From Schinkia azotoformans LMG 9581 (GTDB lineage Bacteria; Bacillota; Bacilli; Bacillales; Bacillaceae_J), in assembly GCF_000307855.1 (NCBI RefSeq), contig NZ_AJLR01000147.1, positions 62,001 through 126,000 on the forward strand: a DNA stretch of 64,000 nucleotides. The letters run 5' to 3'. This document shows positions 17,128 to 24,293 of the stretch, in pieces. Position 1 is the first letter of the stretch. The number at the start of each line of letters is the position of its first letter. The notes below the pieces were generated by a model. The model saw only the letters and a program-made list of their open reading frames with translations. It was not told where the DNA came from and did no database searches. The translations under genes and the position numbers were made by a program.

Positions 17128-18491
17128 AAAGTATTCTTATAGTAGATGACGAGACGAAGCTCTTAAAAATATTTCAAACCTCCCTATCGAAGAAAAATTA
17201 TCATATTTTAACTGCGGCAAATGGTCAGGAGGCCAGACGTAAAGTAAGTGAATTCGAGGAAATTAATATTGTTTTCCTAGATTTGAAGCTGCCTGATTGT
17301 TCTGGGTTAGATTTATTAGAGGAATTTGTATCGCTATACCCTTCAAAAATTTTTGTAATGATGACTGCTTATGGAAATATCGAAAATGCAGTTTTGGCCA
17401 TGAAGGCTGGTGCATTTGACTATATTGTTAAACCAGTAAAACTTCAAGAAATTATTGTCGTCATTGAAAGAGCAATAGAATGGTTAAAAATAAAAGAAGA
17501 AAATCAAATCCTTAAGGAAAAATTAGAAAAAGCAGAGCAATCTGGGGAGTTATTAGGAACAAGTAAGGCGATGAAACAAATTCATCTTCTCATTAATCGT
17601 GTTGCGGCAACTGATGCCAATGTTTTATTGGAAGGGGAAAGCGGTACGGGAAAAAGCTTGATTGCGGAAACCTTGCATAAATTGAGTGACCGCTCCCACT
17701 CTCCTTTTATACCTGTTAACTGCGCTTCGATTCCGGAACAACTATTGGAAAGTGAACTATTCGGGCATGAAAAAGGGGCGTTTACAGGGGCCGTTTCCGC
17801 TCGAAAAGGAAAATTCGAAGCAGCAAATGGTGGAACAATTTTTTTAGATGAAATTGGTGAAATAACGCCTTCTTTCCAGGCGAAGCTATTGCAAGTTACA
17901 CAAAGCAAAACATTTATTCCTGTTGGAAGCGATTCTATTAAACAAGTAGATGTTAGAATTGTTGTGGCTACGAATCGTGATCTAAAAAAGATGGTAGAAG
18001 AAGGACAGTTTCGGGAAGATTTATTTTACAGATTGAATATAGTTGATATTTATGTTCCATCATTGCGGGAAAGGAAGGATGACATTCCTCTCCTTGTTGA
18101 AAAGTTTTTAGACCGACATCGAAAAAAATACGGTCGTAATTTCCTTGCCTCAAGTGAAATAATGAGGATTTTAATGAGCTACCATTGGCCTGGTAATGTT
18201 CGAGAGTTGGAAAATGCAATAGAACGTGCCGTGGTTTTATGTCAGGGAGAACATTTATCTTTGGATGATTTTCAAAGAGAAATTCGCGAGACAAACATAG
18301 AACCAAGTGTCTTTGGAAACATGAAAGAACAAAATAAAACATTGCCGGAACAAATGGAAGATATTGAAAAACAGTTAATATTAAAAGCACTTGATGAAGC
18401 ATTAGGGCAGCAATCTGTTGCTGCGAAGAAACTAGGAATTTCTAGGCAAAGCTTGTTATATAAAATGAACAAGTTCTTTCCGCATGAATGA
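17124..18491 (+). CDS. NtrC-family sigma-54 activator
   Basis: A 455-residue response regulator: receiver domain with phospho-acceptor Asp53 (FLDLKLPD), central AAA+ domain with Walker A GESGTGKS (about 170) and the sigma-54 contact loop GAFTGA (about 218), and a C-terminal Fis-type helix-turn-helix (SVAAKKLGISRQSLLYKM). It should activate sigma-54 RNA polymerase at the -24/-12 promoters at 9405 and 18650. It is translationally coupled to the sensor kinase. The binding site is proposed to be the TTTGTAAAAA inverted repeat found upstream of both promoters. Confidence 0.92.
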   Translation: MKSILIVDDETKLLKIFQTSLSKKNYHILTAANGQEARRKVSEFEEINIVFLDLKLPDCSGLDLLEEFVSLYPSKIFVMMTAYGNIENAVLAMKAGAFDYIVKPVKLQEIIVVIERAIEWLKIKEENQILKEKLEKAEQSGELLGTSKAMKQIHLLINRVAATDANVLLEGESGTGKSLIAETLHKLSDRSHSPFIPVNCASIPEQLLESELFGHEKGAFTGAVSARKGKFEAANGGTIFLDEIGEITPSFQAKLLQVTQSKTFIPVGSDSIKQVDVRIVVATNRDLKKMVEEGQFREDLFYRLNIVDIYVPSLRERKDDIPLLVEKFLDRHRKKYGRNFLASSEIMRILMSYHWPGNVRELENAIERAVVLCQGEHLSLDDFQREIRETNIEPSVFGNMKEQNKTLPEQMEDIEKQLILKALDEALGQQSVAAKKLGISRQSLLYKMNKFFPHE

Positions 18492-18512
18492 TCAGTAAAA
18501 GAACTAAAAAGG

Positions 18513-18549
18513 AATCAGCACTACATGTTTGTGGTGCTGATTTTCTTTT
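18513..18549 (+). terminator. Terminator after the two-component genes
   Basis: AATCAGCAC pairs with GTGCTGATT across a 12-base loop and is followed by a T-rich run (TTCTTTTA). Confidence 0.75.
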
Positions 18550-18567
18550 ATTTATGGACAGGATTCT

Positions 18568-18590
18568 ATTTGTAAAAATTTTTTACCAAT
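18568..18590. promoter_or_regulatory. Candidate enhancer (UAS) of sigma-54 operon B
   Basis: A compact palindrome, ATTTGTAAAAA and TTTTTACCAAT about one central T, with one mismatch between arms. A further half-site, TTTACAAA, lies at 18604-18611. The arm is identical to that upstream of operon A. It lies about 70 bases before the -24/-12 promoter. Confidence 0.55.
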
Positions 18591-18649
18591 TCTATTTAAC
18601 TTCTTTACAAAAAATTCAGTATTTTCCCCGTTTTATTGTTCTTTTAAGT

Positions 18650-18665
18650 TGGCACAAAAGTTGCA
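18650..18665 (+). promoter_or_regulatory. Sigma-54 (-24/-12) promoter B
   Basis: TGGCACAAAAGTTGCA matches TGGCAC-N5-TTGCA exactly. It lies 46 bases before the start of the first permease gene of the ABC importer operon. Confidence 0.9.
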
Positions 18666-18710
18666 TATATAAATTGGCAAGAAAACAAAAAATCTTGGGA
18701 GGTGGATGTA

Positions 18711-19361
18711 TTGGATATTATTGATTTTATTCAAGGAAACTGGCCAACTCTTTTTCAATTAACCTTAGAGCATATAAAGCTTGTAGGCTTAGCTGTAGGA
18801 GTCGCCGTTTTAACGGGAGTCCCCTTTGGTATATACATTTCACAAAAGGATTCCTTAGCGAATTTAGTCTTAGCTGTCGCAGGAATTATTATGACCATTC
18901 CTAGTATAGCACTTTTTGGGATTATGATTCCGATTTTTTCTATTATTAACCAAGGGATTGGGTTTGTTCCAGCAATCGTTGCCTTAATTCTCTACTCCCA
19001 GTTACCAATTATAAGGAATACGTATATCGCAATTAAAAACGTTGATCCCAATATAAGAGATGCTGCAATTGGAATGGGAATGACCACCTGGCAAAGATTA
19101 TTCAAGGTTGAACTACCATTAGCACTCCCCGTTATTATGGCAGGGGTTCGGATGGCAATCGTCCTCACGATCGGAATTGGGGCAATTGCTGCCTACATTG
19201 GAGCAGGAGGGTTAGGCGTTTATATAGCTAGAGGGATCTCTACAAGCTATACCACAATGGTACAGGTTGGAGCTTTAGCCGTATCAATTTTAGCCATCTC
19301 GGTAGATTTAATTCTTGGGAGAATCCAAAAAGTAATTAGTCCAAAAAGAGTTCACTTATAA
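18711..19361 (+). CDS. OpuC-type ABC permease (first)
   Basis: A 216-residue permease of the quaternary-amine/glycine-betaine OpuCB class, with about five or six membrane segments and the EAA-type loop IRDAAIGMGMTTWQRLFKVELPL split around its conserved Gly. The start is probably TTG 18711, spaced correctly from GGGAGGTGG; a GTG at 18702 lies inside that site. It is the first gene of sigma-54 operon B (permease-ATPase-permease-binding protein). Control by sigma-54 rather than by osmotic signals suggests import of a carbon or nitrogen source. Confidence 0.85.
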   Translation: MDIIDFIQGNWPTLFQLTLEHIKLVGLAVGVAVLTGVPFGIYISQKDSLANLVLAVAGIIMTIPSIALFGIMIPIFSIINQGIGFVPAIVALILYSQLPIIRNTYIAIKNVDPNIRDAAIGMGMTTWQRLFKVELPLALPVIMAGVRMAIVLTIGIGAIAAYIGAGGLGVYIARGISTSYTTMVQVGALAVSILAISVDLILGRIQKVISPKRVHL

Positions 19362-19379
19362 AAGAGGAAGGTGATATAT

Positions 19380-20384
19380 GTGATTAAATTTGATAAAGTA
19401 ACAAAGATTTATGAAAGCGATTCAAAAAAGGTAACCGCAGTTGATTCAATTAGTTTTGAAGTAAATCCTGGTGAAATCTGTGTCTTTCTAGGTCCATCAG
19501 GATGTGGAAAAACAACATTACTGCGTATGGTAAACCGATTAATTCCGATTACAGGTGGAAAAATTGAAGTCAATGGGCAGGATACCCAATCCTTAGACTT
19601 AATTAAATTACGGAGATCAATAGGATATGTTATTCAGCAAAATGGTTTATTCCCAAACCTTACAATTGAGGAAAATATATGTGTTGTTCCTAAACTATTA
19701 GGATGGGATCGTGTAAAAATGAAAAAAAGATCAGATGAACTTCTTGATTTATTCGGGTTACAGCCTGACGAGTTTAGTAAGCGTTTTCCATGGGAGCTTT
19801 CGGGGGGACAGCAGCAACGAGTAGGAATTGCCAGAGCATTAGCTGCTGATCCACCGATTATGTTAATGGATGAACCTTTTGGTGCTCTTGATCCAATTAT
19901 TCGAGAACATATTCAAAATGAGTTTTTAAAAATTCAGGAGAATGTTAAGAAAACCATTTTGTTTGTAAGCCATGATATCGATGAAGCAATCAGACTAGCA
20001 AACAAGATAGCAATATTTAAAGATGGTCATCTCATGCAATATGACACACCAGACGATATCCTTGCTAGCCCGAAAAATAAATTTGTCGAGGACTTTATAG
20101 GAAGTGACAGTTCGCTTAAACGTCTAACCTTACTGACAGTTAGGGATTTGTTGGAGAAATTAGGAAGGTTCAGAAAACAAACGAAATATGATCCACATCG
20201 AAGCCAGTCTACAATTCAGTTAAGTGATAATTTACGAACAGCATTATCTATTATTCTATCTTCTCATACAGGAGAAGCAGTTGTTCTAGGCCAAAATGGA
20301 GATAAATTGGGTGTATTAACTGTTTCTGATTTTGAATCTTTAACGTCAGTGCACCCGTCTGAAGTGACTGCAATACGTTGTTAG
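19380..20384 (+). CDS. OpuC-type ABC ATPase
   Basis: A 334-residue ATPase: Walker A GPSGCGKTT, signature LSGGQQQRVGIARAL, and Walker B IMLMDEP followed by FGALDP. A C-terminal extension of about 90 residues after the ATPase core resembles a single degenerate CBS region, the part that senses ionic strength in OpuCA-type proteins. GTG 19380 follows GAGGAAGGTG at good spacing; an upstream GTG at 19371 falls within the site. It energises import by the two flanking permeases. Confidence 0.88.
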   Translation: MIKFDKVTKIYESDSKKVTAVDSISFEVNPGEICVFLGPSGCGKTTLLRMVNRLIPITGGKIEVNGQDTQSLDLIKLRRSIGYVIQQNGLFPNLTIEENICVVPKLLGWDRVKMKKRSDELLDLFGLQPDEFSKRFPWELSGGQQQRVGIARALAADPPIMLMDEPFGALDPIIREHIQNEFLKIQENVKKTILFVSHDIDEAIRLANKIAIFKDGHLMQYDTPDDILASPKNKFVEDFIGSDSSLKRLTLLTVRDLLEKLGRFRKQTKYDPHRSQSTIQLSDNLRTALSIILSSHTGEAVVLGQNGDKLGVLTVSDFESLTSVHPSEVTAIRC

Positions 20385-20394
20385 GAGGGATAAT

Positions 20395-21132
20395 GTGAAA
20401 GGTAAAAAACTTGAAAAAATTATCCGCATATTACTTTTGTTTATCGTAATGGCAATTGTTGTTTGGGCTTTTAAGGCCGGCTCGTTTGATTTTATGATGA
20501 ATAACCCGGGAGACCTTCTTTATTTAGGAGGGCAGCATATAAGATTAGTAGCAATATCTAGTTTGTTTGCTATCTTAATTGCAGTTCCATTAGGAATAAT
20601 CATAACAAGACCAAAATACAAAAAATATGATTGGATTGTCATTAATTTTGCGAATGTAGGGCAGACGATCCCAACCCTTGCTATTTTAGCCTTAATCATG
20701 TCATATTTAGGCCTTGGCTGGCAAACTGCTGTATTTGCATTGTGGTTTAATTCCTTATTACCCATTTTGCGTAATACCGTTGCAGGCATTGAAAGCGTAA
20801 ATCGCTCCATTCTTGATGCTGGGGAAGGAATGGGGATGACGAGAAAGCAAATTCTTTGGAAACTTGAAATTACGAATGCACTTCCCATTATTTTGGCTGG
20901 AATAAGAACATCAATTGTTATTAATGTAGGTTCCGCAGCTTTAGCATTTCTTATTGGAGGAGGTGGTTTAGGGGACTTAATCTTTACTGGGATCGCAATG
21001 TCTGATACAGGAATAATGCTTTCGGGTGCAATCCCTGTCATTTTCCTAGCAATCTTCTTGGACTTTATTTTAGGTATGTTTGAAAAAGTTGTTGTATCAA
21101 AAGGAATTCAACGTAATCTTGAAGCTGCATAA
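20395..21132 (+). CDS. OpuC-type ABC permease (second)
   Basis: A 245-residue permease of the same class as the gene at 18711, with the conserved loop ILDAGEGMGMTRKQILWKLE and about six membrane segments. It has a GTG start with AGGAGGG upstream. It forms a heterodimeric channel with the first permease. The gene order permease-ATPase-permease-binding protein differs from the ATPase-permease-binding protein-permease order of classical opuC operons. Confidence 0.85.
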   Translation: MKGKKLEKIIRILLLFIVMAIVVWAFKAGSFDFMMNNPGDLLYLGGQHIRLVAISSLFAILIAVPLGIIITRPKYKKYDWIVINFANVGQTIPTLAILALIMSYLGLGWQTAVFALWFNSLLPILRNTVAGIESVNRSILDAGEGMGMTRKQILWKLEITNALPIILAGIRTSIVINVGSAALAFLIGGGGLGDLIFTGIAMSDTGIMLSGAIPVIFLAIFLDFILGMFEKVVVSKGIQRNLEAA

Positions 21133-21152
21133 CAAACAAAGGGGGATAAAGA

Positions 21153-22097
21153 ATGAAGCGAATTTTCTTAGGATTTGTATTATGTATAGCAATGTTTGGT
21201 TTGGTTGCTTGTAGTAGTTCAAATAGCAGTAATAACGGTGAAGATCAAAAGGATCCATCTGTTGCTGCTAAACAATCAAAGGGAAAAATTACAATTGGTG
21301 GAAAGGACTTTACAGAGCAATTATTATTGTCAAAGATTTCTTCCATCTACTTAAAAGAGAATGGCTTTGATGTGGAAGAAGCTAGCAATATGGGAAGTAC
21401 TGTTGTACGTACAGCGCTAGAAAACGGACAAGTTGATCTTTATTGGGAATACACTGGAACAGCCCTAGTAATTTATCAAAAGCAAGAGGTTGAGACAGAC
21501 CCTGATAAAACATATCAAACTGTTAAAGAAATAGATGAGGGAAATGGATTGGTTTGGTTAGATAAAGCAGAAGTTAATAATACGTATGCACTATTAATGC
21601 GTAAGGATTTAGCCGATGAATTAGGAATCAACACGATTTCTGATCTTGCAAACTATGTTAATCATGATGCAAATGCATTAAAATTTGCGTCTAATGCTGA
21701 ATTTTATGCCCGGGAGGATGGATTAAAAGGATTAGAAAAAAAGTATGGATTTAAATTCCCTGCAAAAAACGTAACACGTATGGATACCGGGTTACTGTAT
21801 AATGCCTTAAATGATAAACAAGTAGATGTTTCTGTAGGATTTGCTACAGACGGCCGTATTAAAGGCTTTAATTTAGTGGCATTGGAGGATGATCAATATT
21901 TCTTCCCGGCTTATAATGCTGCACCTGTTATTCGTAAGGAAGTGGTAAACGATGAACTATCAAAGCTGTTAAATGAATTGTCAGCTAAATTGAATACTGA
22001 GACAATGATGACTTTAAATTATCAAGTTGATGTTGAACATAAAGAAATAGCAGAAGTAGCACGTCAATGGTTGACTGAAAATGGCTTGGTTAAATAA
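21153..22097 (+). CDS. OpuC-type substrate-binding lipoprotein
   Basis: A 314-residue lipoprotein with signal peptide and lipobox LVAC (Cys21), followed by the quaternary-amine-binding family fold: IGGKDFTEQLLLSKI near the start, DLYWEYTGTAL, and NNTYALLMRKDLA. It captures the substrate outside the cell for the importer. Family members bind betaine, choline, carnitine or related compounds, but the operon with nitrilase, hydrolase and dehydrogenase genes suggests a catabolised ligand, which cannot be named from sequence. Confidence 0.85.
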   Translation: MKRIFLGFVLCIAMFGLVACSSSNSSNNGEDQKDPSVAAKQSKGKITIGGKDFTEQLLLSKISSIYLKENGFDVEEASNMGSTVVRTALENGQVDLYWEYTGTALVIYQKQEVETDPDKTYQTVKEIDEGNGLVWLDKAEVNNTYALLMRKDLADELGINTISDLANYVNHDANALKFASNAEFYAREDGLKGLEKKYGFKFPAKNVTRMDTGLLYNALNDKQVDVSVGFATDGRIKGFNLVALEDDQYFFPAYNAAPVIRKEVVNDELSKLLNELSAKLNTETMMTLNYQVDVEHKEIAEVARQWLTENGLVK

Positions 22098-22130
22098 ATA
22101 TCCTTATCCATATAGGAAGGGGTTCATTAA

Positions 22131-22350
22131 TCAGCTGGTGCAGCTTTTGTAAATGGGGTATTGGCTAATGCTCTTGATTTAGATGATGGACATAGATTAA
22201 CCAAGGGCCATCCTGGTGCTGTCATTATCCCTGCAGTATTAGCTGCAGCAGAAGATGGGAGAAAAAAAGAGTGTCTTGTTACTAGAAAATATTGAACATA
22301 TTGAGGAATTAGATTCTATTAATGATCTATTAAAAATTATAAATGACTAA
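22131..22350 (+). pseudogene. MmgE/PrpD family gene remnant
   Basis: Two pieces of one gene remain in different frames. Bases 22131-22269 encode GAAFVNGVLANALDLDDGH and then KGHPGAVIIPAVLAAAEDG, the conserved N-terminal core of MmgE/PrpD (2-methylcitrate dehydratase-like) proteins. From about 22261 another frame encodes LLENIEHIEELDSINDLLK and stops at 22350, a plausible C-terminal tail. The roughly 60 first residues and over 300 central residues are missing, and there is an in-frame stop just before. A poly-A tract at the junction suggests internal deletion. It is the decayed last member of operon B. Confidence 0.75.
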
Positions 22351-22379
22351 AATATTTTTTAATATTGGAGGATGTTAAC

Positions 22380-23294
22380 ATGAAAGAACGTCAAATTAGC
22401 TTTTATAGTGAAGGATATAAATTAGAAGGAACTGTTTATTTACCTGATGATTATGTAGAAGGAGAAAAAAGACCAGCAATTATTCCGAATTCAGGGTATA
22501 ACGGTTTTAACGAATTTTATCCACGTTTGTTTGCAAGAAATTTAACAGAGGCAGGTTTTGTTTGTTTAGGCTTTGATTACCGTGGTTTTGCCAATAGTGA
22601 GGGAGAAAACGGACGTGTTATCTTAGATGAACAAGTTGAGGATATTATGAATGCCATTACATTCTTACAGGTACAACCGGAGGTTGACTCTGAACGAATT
22701 GGATTAATTGGCTGGGGAATGGGTGGATCAAATGTTGTTCGGGTTGCTGCAAAAGACAAACGAGTAAAAGCGGTTGCTGCTCTAAACGGCTTCTATGATG
22801 GCGAACGTTGGTTAAAATCAATTCATTCTTATGTAGAATGGATGGAAATTGTAAAAACTGTAGAACAAGACCGTATAACTCGTGTTACAACAGGAAAGTC
22901 GGAGCTTGCAGACCCATTTATCCATTATCCATTGGACCCTGCAACAGATGATTATGTTCAAAAGGAATTAGCGCCACTTTCACCTTTTGGAAAACAAACT
23001 CAGATTCAATTTACTGATTCCATTATGAATATGAATGCGGAAAAAGTAGCTAAGGAAATTTCACCTATACCATTATTCGTTGGTCATGGAAAAGACAATT
23101 TACTTCATCCATTAGAAGAGTCAAAGGGACTATATGAAGCTGCCCAAGAACCAAAACAATTTTATTTAATTGATGGTAAACATAATGACTTTATGTATCA
23201 TGAACATCCTGTTTTTCAGTCTCTAACTAGTGAATTAACGCTGTTCTTCAACACAAACCTAAATTTTTTAGCGAATAAGGTTGAGATTGCTTAA
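22380..23294 (+). CDS. Alpha/beta hydrolase
   Basis: A 304-residue alpha/beta-hydrolase of the dienelactone-hydrolase/acetyl-xylan-esterase-like group. The nucleophile-elbow region reads GWGMGGSN, where the usual Gly-x-Ser/Cys-x-Gly has Met at the nucleophile position. A late DGKHNDFMYHEHP carries the expected His, and an acidic residue precedes it (GHGKDNLLHP). ATG 22380 has TTGGAGG upstream. It follows the MmgE/PrpD remnant directly, so it may belong to sigma-54 operon B. The substrate is unknown; the unusual elbow leaves catalytic competence uncertain. Confidence 0.7.
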   Translation: MKERQISFYSEGYKLEGTVYLPDDYVEGEKRPAIIPNSGYNGFNEFYPRLFARNLTEAGFVCLGFDYRGFANSEGENGRVILDEQVEDIMNAITFLQVQPEVDSERIGLIGWGMGGSNVVRVAAKDKRVKAVAALNGFYDGERWLKSIHSYVEWMEIVKTVEQDRITRVTTGKSELADPFIHYPLDPATDDYVQKELAPLSPFGKQTQIQFTDSIMNMNAEKVAKEISPIPLFVGHGKDNLLHPLEESKGLYEAAQEPKQFYLIDGKHNDFMYHEHPVFQSLTSELTLFFNTNLNFLANKVEIA

Positions 23295-23331
23295 TCATTT
23301 TGACGCTTTTAATTTTTTAGTCTAGAACAAC

Positions 23332-23372
23332 AAGCCTGTAGAGAAAGCAAATTTTTCTCTGCAGGCTTTTCA
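23332..23372 (+). terminator. Terminator after the alpha/beta hydrolase
   Basis: A 15-base stem, AAGCCTGTAGAGAAA pairing with TTTCTCTGCAGGCTT, ends in TTTT. It closes the transcription unit before the PPDK operon. Confidence 0.85.
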
Positions 23373-23476
23373 TGTTTTAGAAAAATTTTGTTTTTTTGTA
23401 ATAAAAGGTTACGTATAATTTTTTGAATTGTATTACAATAAATGTGAGGTAAAAGCAGACAAGGAAGTGAGTGCTA

Positions 23477-24292
23477 TTGAAAAACAGAGAAATAGTTTAT
23501 ATTGTTTCAGATTCAGTCGGAGAAACAGCTGAGCTAGTAGTGAAAGCAGTGGCAACACAATTTAACCGTGGTTATGTCGAAATCAAACGGCAGACATATG
23601 TTGAAAGCTTTGAAGATATTGAAGATGTGTTGGCGATGGCGATACACGGTTCTGCGATTATTGCCTATACAATCGTTATACCAACCTTAAAAGAATACTT
23701 AGATAAAAGAGCAAAAGATATAGGCATTCATGCGGTTGATTTATTGAATCCACTAATGGAAGCCTTTATCAACAAGTTTAATCAACAACCGAAATATCAG
23801 CCTAAATTAATGCGAAAGCTCGATGACGATTATTTTCGAAAAATCGAAGCAATTGAATTTGCGGTTAAATATGACGATGGCCGTGACCCGCGCGGAATCT
23901 TGAACGCCGATATTATTTTGATTGGTGTTTCACGAACGTCAAAAACACCACTTTCCATGTATTTAGCACATAAACGCTATAAAGTCGCAAATGTTCCAAT
24001 TGTTCCCGAGATCAAGCCCCCAGACGAATTATTTAAAATGCCAAGAAATAAATGTGTTGGGTTGATCATCTCACCTGATAAATTAAATGCTATTCGCAAA
24101 GAACGCCTGAAAAATCTTGGATTAAAGTCCGAGGCCAATTACGCAAGCTTTGAACGTATTCTAGAAGAACTCGATTATGCAGAGAAGATTATGAAACGGA
24201 TTGGCTGTCCAATCATTAATGTGTCTGACAAAGCCATTGAAGAAACAGCTGACTATATTTTAGATATTCTAAAAAAAGAGAGGAGTTCGTAA
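23477..24292 (+). CDS. yqfL: PPDK regulatory protein (YqfL/PPSR family)
   Basis: A 271-residue bifunctional kinase/phosphorylase of the DUF299 family that inactivates and reactivates pyruvate, phosphate dikinase. The nucleotide-binding motif GVSRTSKTPLSMYLA is present, as is the N-terminal SDSVGETAELV. The TTG at 23477 is best spaced from AAGGAAGTGAG; a GTG at 23471 overlaps the site. Its target, PPDK, is encoded one base downstream, which supports pairing with PPDK rather than PEP synthase. Confidence 0.9.
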   Translation: MKNREIVYIVSDSVGETAELVVKAVATQFNRGYVEIKRQTYVESFEDIEDVLAMAIHGSAIIAYTIVIPTLKEYLDKRAKDIGIHAVDLLNPLMEAFINKFNQQPKYQPKLMRKLDDDYFRKIEAIEFAVKYDDGRDPRGILNADIILIGVSRTSKTPLSMYLAHKRYKVANVPIVPEIKPPDELFKMPRNKCVGLIISPDKLNAIRKERLKNLGLKSEANYASFERILEELDYAEKIMKRIGCPIINVSDKAIEETADYILDILKKERSS

Positions 24293-24293
24293 G

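Noticed and set aside
18702-18704. GTG start for the first OpuC-type permease
   Set aside because: It lies within the GGGAGGTGG ribosome-binding site; TTG at 18711 is spaced properly.
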